64,000 nt of DNA from Caenorhabditis elegans. Its lineage: Eukaryota > Nematoda > Chromadorea > Rhabditida > Rhabditidae. The stretch spans positions 2,170,001 through 2,234,000 of the forward strand of contig NC_003282.8 of assembly GCF_000002985.6 (NCBI RefSeq), in the 5' to 3' direction. Position numbers and translations under genes: made by a program. This document shows positions 10,901-25,900 of the stretch, in pieces. Position 1 is the stretch's first letter. The number at the start of each line of letters is the position of its first letter. The notes beneath the pieces are model-generated. The model had not been told where the DNA came from, did not search any database, and saw nothing but the letters and a program-made list of their open reading frames with translations.

Positions 10901-13900
10901 GTATTTTTGCTCCGAACAGAGAGAAGCGACGCAGAATTTCTCAAATTTGTGGTTTTAGCGCCCGAAATCATTCCGAAAAATCATGAATGCCATCAAAAAT
11001 GAGCATTTTCGATGACAAGAATTTTGTCTTAAAAGCTCCAAATTCCAATGAAAATCATCAATTTTTCGTTTTTCAGGCAGCGAAAAGAAGGAGAAGAAGC
11101 CTGAGCCGCCAAAGAAGAAGGTTTACGAAGATGAAGATGAGAAGGCTCCGTTTGAAATGTATTGGGATGGAGCTCCGGAATTCCAGTGGAGATGTATGTG
11201 AAAATCCACAATTTTCACACTGAAAATTTTAACAATTTTCCTTTTTAAAATATAAAAAATCACGATTTTTCACTCAAAAACACCAAACAATCGTTATTTT
11301 TAACCCCTAAAACCACAAAATGACACAGTTGTCCTTTAAAAAGTTCGAAAAATCCCCCAAAAATTTCAATTTTTCTCTCAAAAACACCATATAATTCCGA
11401 TTATTTTATTTTTAAAAACCCCCAAAAAAATCATAATTTTTGTTAAAATTCTGAAAAAAAAACACTGAAATTTAATAATTTTTATATAAAAACCTCTCAA
11501 AAAATTTCAATTTTTCTCTCAAAACCACCAAAAATACATCGTTTTTTTTTCCTAAAGCTTCAGCTCCAAAAACACTTCGATTTTCATTTAAAACCCTAAA
11601 AATTCCGATTGTTTACTTAAAAAAAAAACGGAAAAATATCGATTTTTAATTACAAACCTTCAGAAAAATTCTGATTTTTCACTTGAAAAAAAAACACCGA
11701 AATTTTATATTTTGATATAAAAACCTCAAAAAATTCCAATTTTTATTTAGAACCCTCAAAAATTCTGATTTTTTATTTAAAGACCTTGAAAATTCCGATT
11801 CTTCCCTGAAAAATCCCGATTTTTCACTCATAAAAACTCCAAAAAACCCGATTTTTCACTTAAAAAACTCCAAAAATCCCGATTTTTTACTCAAAAACTT
11901 CAGAAAACCCGATCTTTCACTCAAAAACTTTTTTAAAAAACCCGTTTTTCACTCAAAAACTTTGATTTTTCACTTAAAAACTTCAAAAAAATCCATTTTT
12001 TTCACTCAAAAACTCCAAAAAACCCAATTTTTCACTCAAAAACTCCAAAAACCCTCAAAACCTTTACCATGTTTTGCAGTATGCGAAGGACCACGCGACG
12101 AGAAAAAGCTGATAATCGATAATTTGTTGTGGGCCGATTTGAACAATGTCTTCATCTACCGTACAATTCAAAAATCGACAACGTGTGAAATCAACTTTCC
12201 GACTCGTTTCAATTCCGATGGAAATCGTACGTGTCACGGAAAACTGACACTCTTTTTCCCGGGAAATGTTGCAATTATGGATGAGGCACTGAAGCATTTG
12301 GTCTATTTCCGTAGTGGAGATGGAAGAAGAATTAAAGTTTTTCTGCCACAAACCACAGTTTCTTTGAAACGAAAAGAGGAATTCGAGGGAAAACTCGGAA
12401 GAGTTATTAAGCCGACCGAACGAATGATGCAGTTGATTGTGAAGATCCTTCCTGACGGTTATACTCCGACGCTGGATGAAGCTTGTGCTTGGTTCCCACT
12501 TCAAGCCGTTATTCAGTGTGATTTGGTTAATGATGAGATGGGGTGAGCAAGAGTTTTGTGGCTGAAAATAGCTTAAAATTGATTAAAAATAGCTGAAAAT
12601 TCACTAAAACTAGCTTAAAATAGACGAAAAATAGCTTTAAAATTCACTAAAATAGCTTAAAATTGACTGAAAATAGCTTAAACTTGACTGAACATTCAAA
12701 AAAAAATAGCTTAAAATTTAAGAAAATTGTCTGAAAGTAGCTGAAAATAGACTAAAAATAGCTTAAAATTGACTGAAAATAGCTGAAAATTCACTAAAAC
12801 TAGCTTAAAATAGACTAAAAATAGCTTAAAATTCACTAAAATAGCTTTAAATTGACTGAAAATAGCTTAAACTTGACTGAAAATTCACTAAAATAGCTTA
12901 AAATTTAAAAAAAATTGACTGAAAGTAGCTGAAAATAGACCAAAATATCCTGAAAATAGACTAAAAATAGTTTTAAATTGATTGAAAATAGCATAAAATT
13001 CACTAAAATTAGCCTAAAATAGAATAAAAATAGCCCAAAATTCACTAAAAATAGCTGAAAATAGACTGAAAATTGCTTTAAAAATTACTGAAATCGCAGA
13101 AAATAAGATAAAATTTACTTTGAAAAAACGGTGTAATTCGCTTAAAAATTTATGGAAAAAGCGTAAATTTTCTTGAAAATTGCTAAGAATGAAAGGAGGA
13201 AAATGACAATTAATAGCTGAAATTTGAGAGAATTAACTGAATTTCTATTCAATTCTCAAGTTTTTCAATGAAATCTCACAAAAAATTTGAAAATCATCTG
13301 AAATTCTGCAAAAAAAAAGTAGAATAAACTGTGAAAAATCTGCTGAAAATTCATCATTTTACTTAAAGGAGGACTAACGGTTCGGACGATTTCGAACGTA
13401 TAGACCCAAAATGAGCTCAAATGAATGAATTTCGTAATGAAACTGCTCAAAAATTTTTCAAAAATTTTTTATGGCGGTTCAAAATTTGGAAAAAATTACA
13501 CGGATTTTAGCTAAAATCACGATTTTTTCCCATTTTTCCGTGTCACATCTGTTCGAAGTTGGATTTTTTGGAATTATCATCCTTTATTGCATATATTATT
13601 TGGTAGTTTATCTTATTTAATTTCGTTGATTAAGGTACATTTAAAGCCGATAGGTAGCCAAAAATCATCGAAATTGGTTACCTATCGGCTTTAAATGTAC
13701 CTTAATCGACGAAATTAAATGAGATTAATCACCAATATATGTAATAAAAGGACGATAATTCCAAAAAATTCAACTTCGAACAGATGTGACACGAAAAAAC
13801 GAGAAAAATTCATGATTTTAGCTAAAATCAGTGTAATTTTTTCCAAATTTTGAACCGCCATAAAAAATTTTTGAAAAATTTTTGAGCAGTTTCATTACGA

Positions 13901-16900
13901 AATTCATTCATTTGAGCTCATTTTGGGTCTATACGTTCGAAATCGTCCGAACCGTTAGTCCTCCTTTAAGTAAAATGATGAATTTTCAGCAGATTTTTCA
14001 CAGTTTATTCTACTTTTTTTTTGCAGAATTTCAGATGATTTTCAATTTTTTGTGAGATTTCATTGAAAAACTTGAGAATTGAATAGAAATTCAGTTAATT
14101 CTCTCAAATTTCAGCTATTAATTGTCATTTTCCTCCTTTCATTCTTAGCAATTTTCAAGAAAATTTACGCTTTTTCCATAAATTTTTAAGCGAATTACAC
14201 CGTTTTTTCAAAGTAAATTTTATCTTATTTTCTGCGATTTCAGTAATTTTTAAAGCAATTTTCAGTAAATTTTAAGCTATTTTAGTGAATTTTAAGCAAT
14301 TTTCAGTCTATTTTCAGCTATTTTTGGTGAATTTTGGGCTATTTTTATTCTATTTTAGGCTTCGAAATCGTCCGAACCGTTAGTCCTTTAAAATTCAATA
14401 CTTTTTTCCAATAAATTTTCCAATTTTTCAGAAATCCGTGTGCAGTTGTAAAATTCGAGACAGCCGAAGAAGCTGTGGCCGCTCACGCTGGAAAATCCTT
14501 TGTGACAATTGTCCAAAAATCGATGATAACTGTAAAGGATTCGGAAGGAAATGAGAAAGAAGAAGAGAAAGAGACGGAGACACACTGCAATGTTTTCATG
14601 AGAGGAGGTATAATAATGGGGTTTTAGACGGAAAATTGACGATTTTTGGGTCTGAAAATGTGAAAACTGGCCGCGGGAAACGCATTTTTCAACCAAAAAA
14701 TCATGAAATTTGAGCTAAAATATCACAATTTATGATTAAAAAAGGTAAAAAACACGTATTTTATTGTAAAAATATCTGAAAATCTCAAATTTCAGCCAAA
14801 TTTTGACCCAAAACTTGTGTATTTTGAAGATTTTTGCTCTAAAAATCGAAAATATACTGAAATTATATTTCTTCTGCACAGTTTTCTCTAAAACAACGAG
14901 AAATTAATGCATTTTTTACCCGAAAATCGAGTTTTTAAAGTTATAATTGCTTTTTTTTGTGATTTTTGACAATTTTTTCGACTGAAATGCACGAATTTTG
15001 TCTGGAACTACATTATTTTCCACTAAAAATCGTCAAAAATTAAACGAATTTGGCTGAAAATTGAGCAATTTCAGCTGAAAATCGCTTTAAAATCTCAGCT
15101 TTGACGATTTTGTTTTGGAATTCCAAAAAATCTAATTTTTCTCAACGTTTTCCTCAAAATTTAACATTTTTCGAGGATGTTCGCTCGAAAAATTGACCGA
15201 AATTGAACGAATTTGATGAAAAATTTGCAAATTTCAGCTTAAAATCGTTTGAATTCCTCAGATTTTTGCCGTTTTTTGTCTGAAATTTATGAATTTTGGC
15301 TCGAAATTCATTATTCTCCAGTAAAAATCCCCAAAAATTGGCAAGTTTTGCTGAAAAATTCTCTCAAAAAATTTATAAAATCATTCGAAATTCAGCTTTT
15401 TTTAATCAAAAAATTGTCTAAAATTGGGCAATTCTAGCCCAAAATCGCTAAAAAATTTCAGTTTTGACGATTTTTCTTCTGGAATTTCGAGAATTTTAAT
15501 ATTTTCTCTTCCCATTCTTCTTCCTGCTGCTGCTGACGATTTATTTATTATTGGAAAAAATTGTTGAAATTGGAAAAATTTTTTCCTCTGCGATAACATT
15601 TAAACAGGTGGCCGGGGGCATATTGGTTTGAGTCAATATCAGAACAAAACTTTTTTTTCAATTTTATTTGTTCATTTGCTCACTCCCCCGCATACTGTCT
15701 ATATATTGGTACACAATTGTCAATTTTTGGGCTCATTTTTCACATTTTCCGATTGAAAATGTCATATTTTCGACTTTAAAACTGGAAAATTCTTGAATTT
15801 TTGAAACACTGAAATTCACATTTTTCTGTTAAAAAAAATCAAATTTTCAGCTCAAAAACTTAAAAATCGTTTACCTTAAAACATTACCTTAAACATTACC
15901 TCAAAACCTTAAACATAGTTTTTTTTGTTGCTGAAAGTTGGAAAATTGGTGATTTTTCACTTTTTCTGTTAAAAAACAAATTTGCCACTTAAAAAAGTTT
16001 TCACCAATTTCCCGCAATTTTGGCTTAAAGGTGGAGTACCGAAATTTGAGACTCTGCTTTTTTTAGACCGAAATTGGTCCAAAACTACCGAATTTCGTAA
16101 TGAGACGTTCTGAAAATTGTTCAAAAAAAAGTTGTGGCGGTTCAAAGTTCGGCAAAATAAGGCCCATTTTCAGCTAAATCAAAAATTTTTCCAACTTCTT
16201 GGTGTCGCAACGCCTGGAACCTAATTTTTATTTATTCATCACTTTTGAATAAATATTGTGGTCTTTGAGTGGGCGTTTATTCGTTGTTTTAAGTACATTT
16301 ATGGTCAGTGGGGCACAAAATGTAACTTTTATTTGTGCCCCAAAAAAAAAAAAAAACCATAAATGTGCGTAAAACAACGAATAAACGCCCACTCAAAGAC
16401 CACAATATTTATTAAAAAAGTGATGAATAAATAAAAATTAGGTTCCAGACGTTGCAACACCGAGAAGTTGGAAAACATTTTGATTTTAGCTGAAAATTGG
16501 CCTTATTTTGCCGAATTTTGAACCGCCATAACAATTTTTTGAACAATTTTCAGAACGTCTCATTACGAAATTCGGTAGTTTTGGACCAATTTCGGTCTAA
16601 AAAACCAAGTGAAAAATCACTAATTTTCCAACTTTCAGCAAAACAAAAACTATGTTTTAAGGTAAAAATATACGATTTTTACGTTTTTGAGCTGAAAATT
16701 TGATTTTTTAACAGAAAAATGTGAATTTCAGTGTCAAAAATTCAAGAATTTTCCAGTTTTAACTCATCGTTCTATACTCTCACACCACCTTTAAAAATTC
16801 AGAAAATATTGAATTTTCTGAAAAAAAAACTTTAATTTTTCAATGAATTTCCAAATTTGTCGTCGCAGAAAATTTCGGTTTTCCTCCGCATTTTCCTAAT

Positions 16901-19900
16901 GATATGAGTGAGAAAATTGGCAATTTTTGTGTGGAAAATATCATAAATTTCAGAATTTTGGATCTTTAAAGTAAATTTTTTTATGAAATTATCAATTTTT
17001 GGCTCGAAAATGAGTTATTTTCCGCTTTTTTTTTTGAGTGAAAATAATTTTCGAGCCAAAAATTGATAAGGCTCTAGCTTGAAATTAGGTAGATTTTTGT
17101 ATTATATCCACGATTTTTCCGTTTTTTAAATGCGAAAATTGAACATTTTCCAGCAAAAATTGAGATTTTTGGGGACTAAATTAACCGTCGGTTTATCGAA
17201 TTTAAAAATTCTAAATGCTTGATTTTACGAGCTGTTAAAAACTTGAAAAAAAAATCAGAAAATGTGGAATTTTTCTACAAATAATACCACTGCAACTTTT
17301 TCCTCACGAGGGACGAAAAGTGGTTTCTAGGCCATGGCCGAGGGGCCGACAAGTTTCAGCGGCCATTTATCTTGCTTTGTTTTCCGCCTGTTTTCTTTCG
17401 TTTTTCACAGCTTTTTCCCGTTTTTTCTTATTAAAACTGATAAATAAATACTTTTTGCAGATGCTAAAACAATTTCCAAGTTAAAAAATTGTGAATTCAG
17501 TCGGCAAGTAGCAGTGAAAGTGGCCATTGTAATATGATGGATTACGGGAATACAAAACCTAAACTTTTTCTGGAACATGATACATATGCTGCTTAAATGC
17601 TGAGACTACCTGATTTTCATAACGAGACCGCTGAAAAAGTTTTGAGGTTTTCAAAATTCAACTTTTTGTGAGAAAATCTCGACTTTTTCACCAAAAAAGT
17701 TGAATTTTGGAAACCTCAAAACTTTTTCAGCGGTCTCGTTATGAAAATCAGGTAGTCTCAGCATCTAAGCAGCATATGCATCATGTTTAAGAAAAAATTT
17801 AGGTTTTGTATTCCTGTAATCCATCATATTACAATGCCCACTTTCACCGCTGCTTGCCCACTGAATACATGATTTTTTTACTTGGAAATTGTTTTAGCAT
17901 CTGCAAAAAGTATTTATTTATTAGTTTTAATAAGAAAAAACGGAAAAAATCGATGAAAAACGAAAGAAAACAGGCGGAAAATAAAGCAAGATAAATGAAG
18001 CAAGAAAAAACGGCCCCTCGACCATGGCCTAGAAACCACTTTTCCTCGTCCCTCGTGAGGAAAAAGTTGCAGTGCCTCCAAACCCCTAAATTTTCCTGTT
18101 TTTTTTTCAGTTGAAGCTCATTTCGGCTCTCTGCTCACCTATTATGATCAACGTAAGAAGGTATTGGAGCAACGAAAAAAGACGGCTTCAACAGGATCCC
18201 AACAACGTCCACAACAAGCCGGCGGAAAACGTCAGGCTGGCTCAACAATTCGTGGACCGGCTCAGAAGAAACGTGCTCCATCGCCATCGCCAAAGCGGGG
18301 AGGACACAAGGATGGTGGTGGAGCATCACGTGGAAATGCTCGAAATGTAGGAAGAGGTGGTGGACAGAGAAGATCTTCACCACCACCAAGATCATCTCCA
18401 AGAGGTGGTGGAGCACGGGGGGGACCATCTTCAAGAGGAGCACCAAGAGGTGGTGGACGTGGTGGAATTTCGAGATCTTCTGATAGACCGAAATGTGAGG
18501 AAAAGTTTGCAAAACAATGGATTTTTCACCGAAAATTGTCCTGAAAATGTGAAAATTTCACGAAAAAAATTGAAATTTTTTAGTAAATTGAGCTGAAAAT
18601 TTGAGTTTTCTCGAAAAATTGCCTGGAAAATATGAAAATTTCACGGAATTCTGGTTAGCTTAACTGCAAATAGCTCGAAAAGTGTTAAAATTTTGGAATA
18701 TTAGAATTTTTCAGTAAATTTAGCTGAAAATTTAAAATGTATAATTTTCAGATTCAAATTTAGGATATTAAGTTTTTTGTGCAAATATCAACTAATTTTC
18801 ACGAAAATTTCACTGAAAAATTTTCAATATTTCTTTAAAACTATAGATTAAAGAATGTTTGTCATCAATTATTTCTTTAAAAAAAATATAATTTTGAAAA
18901 AAAGTATAATGCAAAATTATTAAAGAAAAAAATGTTTTAAAATTATAATTCTCAATAGAAACTTTGAAAAAAAATTTTATTAGATTTTTTAATTTTCTGA
19001 AAATATATACACTTTTGTGCAAATATAAATTGATTTCTAAGAAATTTTTAAATTTTAACACAAATTATATTTAAAATAAATTTTTCTAAAAAAAGTTTTT
19101 AAAGGTGGAGTACCGAAATTTGAAACTTTGCTTTTTTAGACCAGAATTGGTCCAAAACTACCGATTTTCGTAATGAGACGTTCTGAAAATTTTTCAAAAA
19201 AAAGTTATGGTGATTCAAAGTTCGGCCAAATAAGGCCCATTTTCAGCTAAAATCAAAAATTTTTCCAACTTCTTGGTGTCGCAACGGAAGGAACCTAACT
19301 TTTATTTATTCATCACTTTTTAATAAATATTATGGTTTTTGATTAGGCGTTTATTCGTTGATTTAAGTACATTTATGGTCAGTGGGGCACAAATAAAAGT
19401 TAAATTTGGTGCCCCAAAGACCATAAATGTACTTAAATCAAAGAATAAACGACTAATAAAAGGCCACAATATTTATTAAAAAGTGATGAATAAATAAAAA
19501 TTAGGTTCCTTCCGTTGCGACACCAAGAAGTTGGAAAAATTTTGATTTAGCTGAAAATGGGTCTTATTTGGCCGAACTTTGAACCACCATAACTTTTTTT
19601 GAACAATTTTCAGAACGTCTCGAAATTCGGTAGTTTTGGACCAATTTTTGGTCTAAAAAAGCAAAGTCTCAAATTTCGGTACTCAACCTTTAACATCTGG
19701 AATAACATGTAATCAATCAATATTTAATTGTTTTTTTTTCTTCCAGCGTCGCCTCGTTCATCATCATACCGCAACGATTCATTCTCCTCATCATCCCACC
19801 ACAGACAACCAGCCAGAGCTGAAGCATTTGGCAATTATGGATAGTTAGTGTTGTTTTTTTTTTGTTGTTTACTTTTTAAAATCAAATTAACTCAAAACAA

Positions 19901-22900
19901 CCATTCAAAATGTCGAAATTCTGATAGGAATTCGACTTTTGGTGTTTTATCCTAAAAAACTCCTTAAAAGAAATGAGAAAAATACAATTTTACTGTCGTA
20001 TTTAGCTAAAAGCTCATGCATTTCCGGGGTAAACACGCTATATTTTTAATGGATTCTTGACACGAAATGTCGTGTGAAATTTTTGATGAGATTATGAGAG
20101 ATTATATTCATCAGAAAATTCGACGAAATTGGGTCGGAAATTGACTGAAATATCGCGAAAATGCACAAAATTTTAAATTTCTAATGCATTTTGTGGTGAA
20201 AATCACTTCAAAATTGATTTTTTTTTTCAAATTTTCGGCGAGGAAAATTATACAAAATTTGTGTGCTTTTTTCCCGTAAAATTGTCAATTTTCTACAAAA
20301 AACTTTTTATTATTTGCTAAAAATTAAACCCCCCCCCCCCCCCCCCCGATCAAAATAGCCAATTTTCCATTCCAAAATCGAATTTTGTGCGAAAAATTGG
20401 ATTTTTTTTCCACATTTTTGGTGTAAAAATAGTAAAAATAACAAAAATTTGTGGATTCGCGATTTATTTCAAAAAATCGGGGGTACGTGCCTGAAAATTG
20501 TCGCGTTTTTACATCTTATAGGTTCAAAGTCCACCTTTTCCCCATAAAATTTATCTATGAAAACACTTCTTTTTTTTTAAAATTATGTGATTTAAACCAA
20601 AAACACCAGAAAAATGGAAAAATTCGTCGTATTCGTATTTCATATTCGAAAAATACTTTACTTTTTGTCCGGAAAAAAAGGGTTTTTTAAAATGCCAAAA
20701 CCTGGTGTGAAAAGGTTTTCGTAAAAAAGTTTTATTACAGGAACACATATTTGACGCGCAAAATATCTCGTAGCGAAAGCTACAGTAATCCGTTGAATCT
20801 TTTCACACCAGGTTTTGGCATTTTAAAAAACCCTTTTTTTCCGGACAAAAAGTAAAGTATTTTTCGAATATGAAATACGAATACGAATTTTTCCATTTTT
20901 CTGGTGTTTTTTGGTTTAAATCACATAATTTTAAAAAAAGTGTTTTCATAGATAAATTTTATGTGGAAAAGGTGGACTTTGAACCTATAAAATGTAAAAA
21001 CGCGACAATTTTCAGGCACGTACCCCCGATTTTTTGAAATAAATCGCGAATCCACAAATTTTTGTTATTTTTACTATTTTTACACCAAAAATGTGGCAAA
21101 AAAATCCAATTTTTCGCACAAAGTTCGATTTTGGAATGGAAAATTGGCTATTTTGATCGGGGGGTTTAAAATTATTTTTTGGCAAAAAAAATTCAGTATT
21201 TTTCGAATATGTAATGTGTGAAGTTAGTTTTCATGTTACCTGGTTTAAATGAATTAGATGAATTTCCTTTCAATTTCTGACACATTTCGTAACTGGAATA
21301 CATTAAATATTTAATATTTCCCCACGACGTAATAAGCCATCGTCGCGTGTTTACCGGAAATTATGCTTTTAGAGGCTCTAGAGAAGATTTATATATATAT
21401 ATATCTACATATATATGATAATTTATTCATTTTCCGTCCCTGTGTGACACCTCTTAATCCCCCCGTTTTTCCAGTGGTCAATTCGAGAATCGTTACAACA
21501 GCAGCAACGTTGATCCGTTTGGACGTCCGGTTTACGGAAATTCTGGTAAGGAATTTGGCTTGAAAATTGAAATTATCGAATTTTTTGAGCATAAAATCTT
21601 TTTTCATCTGAAAAAAACTTTAAAATTCGAGTGATTTTTACCTAAAAATGCCCCAAAATTTATGTTTTCTGCTTAGAAATTTCCTTGAAAATTGTATAGT
21701 TTTTATTGTAATTCTGGAGTGGGAATTTGGCTTGAAAATTGAAGAATTTCAGATTTTTCGAGCTAAAAATTTTGTAAAAAGCTTGAAATTCGAGTGATTT
21801 TGACCTAAAAATGCCCCATAAATTTATGTTTTCTGCTGGAAATTTCCTGAAAACGCGTATATCTTTTAAAAGAAACCTATGAGAGCAATTTTGGCCAAAA
21901 ATCTCGAAATTCGAGCAATTTTTGATCCGAAAAATTGGAAAAAAAACGTTTTTTTAATTAAAAATTAAACGTTTTTAAGATTTTGTGAGGATCTCCGCCT
22001 AAAAATAGCGTCAAACCCCAGATATTTCCTCAAAATTTGCAAAAAATGGGTATTTTCAGCTCAAAATACGAGAAAACTGTGAAAATTGGTATTGGGTTTG
22101 AAAAATGAAGAATTTCTAATATTTTCAGGCAGAACTTGTAAAAAGCTTAAAATTTGCAGGATTTTGACCTGAAAATGTCCCAAACATTTTTTTCTGATGG
22201 AAAACTGTTTGAAATGCTCAAAATTCGAGCATTTTTAACTTGAAAACTCGGAAAAACACGGAAATTTCATTGAAAAGTTGAAGATTTTTGCGATTTTCCC
22301 ACCTGAAAATACGTGTAAAATTGTTTAAATATTCATAAAAAGTTGAATATTCTGAGCAGATTGTGTGCTTGGAATTTCTCAAATTTGGGAATCTCGCGGA
22401 AAAACCCTTCAAAAAAAAATTTTTTTAGCTGAAAATTGATAATTTCCGCTTAAAATGCGAGAAAAATTGCAGAAATTCGTGAAAAAGACAATTTTCCCGG
22501 AAATTTCAGCACAATTTTCATCATATAACTGCTCGCCCACATTTTTCTTATCAGTTTCTCGATTTTTTGGCTTAAAAATGCGAAAATTTCACTTAAAATC
22601 TGAGGAAAAGCTTTTTTTTTTCATATTTTATCTTTGCAGCGTTCAACTCGTCATCCTCGTCCTCCTCATTCCATCGTGGAGATGATCGTAGCGGATTCTT
22701 TGAGTAAGTTTTGAACTGAAAAATGAGATTTTTAGGCCAGAAATTTGGTATTTTATAGGGAAAAAGCTCAAAAAAGGTTTAAATTCAGCCAAAAATTAGA
22801 GTTTTGCCTGGAAAATTGGCTATTTTATGGGAAAATTTGTGATTTTCACTTGAAAATTGTGTGTTTTTTATGGGAAAACGCGCAATTTTTTACTCAAAAA

Positions 22901-25900
22901 TTGGATTTTCGTGTGGAAAATTTGGTATTTTATTATTTTTTTATTAAAAAAACCCTTACGCTCGGCTTTTTGGCCTGAAAAACTGGAATTTCCTTCTGAA
23001 AATCTCGTAAAGCCTCTCTTCCAATGAAAAACTAATTAATTTCCAATTATTGGAGGAAATTTCTTATTTTTTGTGCTCATTAAGCCCCGTTTACGGCTTG
23101 ATTTCCAATTTCCTACGACGCTTTAAGCTTTTAAATCCGGTTTTAATTGGTTTTTTCTTTCTCATTAAAACTGACGATTTTTCACGGTTTTCTGGGTAAT
23201 TTTCTGACGGGCGACAATGACGTCACTTTAATCGTTTGAATCAATCATTTTCTTTCGTCGTCACATTTGGCCGCGTGTTGTTTCTCCCCACTTTAGGAGG
23301 CAATTTTCGTCGTTTTTATAGTGTGGTTTTTCAGATTTTACTCGAAAATTCAGCAAAAATTGCCGAATTTTATTAGAAAATCTGAATTTTCCATAGATTT
23401 TCCTCCCGGGAAAATCAAAATTTCGTATTGAAATTGCTGCATGTTTTCACCGATTTTTCTTGAGAAAAAAAGATTTTCTACTACGGATTTTCCTCTCACA
23501 ACAGGGAATTTATATTGGTTTTCTCAGTTTTTCCTGAAAAATTGGAGTTTTCTGTGTGGTTTTCCAGTCAAGGTTTGAGTTTTTTCGTAAAAAAACACGA
23601 TTTTTACGTGAAAAAGACTTAAAAAAGGATTTTCTACGGATTTTCCCCGCCCAAACCAAGAGTAATTGTTCTCACCGCCCGAGAGTTGGAATATTGACAC
23701 TAGAAATTTTCGTGGTTTTGAACAAGCTCACGTAGGCTCGCGGAGCCCACCACAAGAGAGTTTAGAGAAGAAAATTGCGTCATTTCTCTTTTTTTTCAGT
23801 TTTCTTTTTCTCAGTTCGAGTAATTTGAGTGGGAGAAATGAGACAGAAAACGTGGGATTTTGAGCCATTTTCTCGTGGTTTTTCACATGAAAAGTTTGGT
23901 TTTTAAGCTGAAATTCATCTATTTTTTGAATAAAAAATTATGAAAAGCTCAAATTTTCCAGTAAAGTCAAGATTTTTCGTCGTGAAATAACTGTAGAAAT
24001 TCCTACATTTCCACTGAAAAATTGAAAAACAAATTTCAGAAACAGTGGAGAAAACTCTAATTTTTCTCGCTTGAAAGCTGAAAATAGTTTTTTATTCTAA
24101 ACATGTGGTAATTTTGTGGGAAAAGCACTCAAAATTCCCAATTTCCCTCGAAAAATGTAATTTATGTCAAAAAATGTCATAATTCATTAAACGAGACAGA
24201 TTTTTAATATCTAATAGGGCATCATTATTGTAATAATAATTATTATTATATGGCCTGTAGTTATAAGAACACCCATAAATCACGATGGGTGGCCTTGCCT
24301 CCACGCGTATCCTCAATACAAGATATCCTTGTAGTTTTGTACCTTTTCGGTCGAGATTCTATTGATTTTCCCCTATGAAAATCGGCTATAACTAAAGAAA
24401 ATCGCCTTTTTCGGCCGAATTTTTAATGAATTATAGTCATTATAGGGTACACTACAGTGTGTGTGTTCCTTTTGGGATCATACCATTTGGTCCATCAAGA
24501 GAAAAAGTCCGAGAAACTATAATCTGAATAGAATTAGTGAGTAGTATAGTCAGAATTGAACCATTTTCAATGGAAAATATTGAAAAACGTGGCGAAAATG
24601 CGATATTTTACACTAATTTTAAAGGTGGAGTACCGAAATTTGAGACTTTGCTTTTTTAGACCCAAATTGGTCCAAAACTACCGAATTTCGTAATGAGACG
24701 TTCTGAAAATTTCTCAAAAAAAAGTTATGATGGTTCAAAGTTTGGCAGAATAAGGCCCATTTTCAGCTAAAATCAAAAATTTTTCCAACTTCTTGGTGTC
24801 GCAACGGAAGGAACCTAACTTTTATTTATTCATCACTTTTTAATAAATATTGTGGTTTTTGATTGGGAGTTTATTCGTTGATTTAAGTACATTTATGGTC
24901 AGTGGGGCACACATAAAAGTTAAATTTGGTGCCCCAAAGACCATAAATGTACTTAAATCAACGAATAAAAGCCCAATCAAAGACCACAATATTTATTAAA
25001 AAGTGATGAATGAATAAAAATTAGGATCCAGACGTTGCGACACCAAGAAGTTGGAAAAATTTTGATTTAGCTGAAAATGGGTCTTATTTGGCCGAACTTT
25101 GAACCACCATAACTTTTTTTGAGAAATTTTCAGAACGTCCCATTACGAATTTCGGTAGTTTTGGACCAATTTCGGTCTAAAAAAAGCAGAGTCTCAAATT
25201 TCGGTACTCCACCTTTAATATATTTTCACCACACTTTTATAAATAGTGTTAAATACCGATTGTTCACTACATTTTTCAAAAAATTAGGTATTTAACACTA
25301 TTTATAAACGTTTGGAGGAAATGTATTGAAATTCGCGGTTTTCAACATGAAAAACTTCGAAAGGCAGTGTTAAATATCGAATTTTCACTACATTTTTCAG
25401 TAATTTTCCAGTTTAAATGGTCCACTTCTGACTACACTATTCACTTATTTAGATTATAGTTTTTATGACTTTTCTCCTTATGGGACAATGATATGGTCAC
25501 AAAAGGAACACATTTATAAGTTATTGAGTCACACCGTAGTGTACCCCTATAATAATGACTATAAACCACACAAAATTCGGCAGAAAATGACGATTTCCGT
25601 CTCTTTGTGTGTTTGTCAATAAGAAACTCTGTTTTCCAGCGAAAAGTTTCGATTTTTAAACAGTGAAATTCAACTTTTTCTATGAAAAATTCCCAATTTG
25701 ACACGTTTTTCCACTTAAAAATCGTGTCATTTGTGGTTTCTGACATAGGAAAAAGTGTTTTTTGTAGTCAATATGGTCTCGTAAATCATCTAATCGTATC
25801 TCTCTCTGTGTCTCTTTGTCTGCGTGTCTCTAGGTTAGTGTCTCTCGCCCATTTTACTTGGAAACACGTGGAGACGTCGTTTTTCCGCATTTTTGATTTT

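Noticed and set aside
17806..17994. 62-codon frame present in both CACTG palindromes (also 37034-37222 minus)
   Set aside because: The similarity follows from the near-identical DNA of the two elements. The frame crosses the palindrome arm and has no domain or coding signature.
18135..18512. 125-codon minus-strand frame, His/Leu-rich
   Set aside because: It is the complement of the RGG-coding exon and has no independent support.
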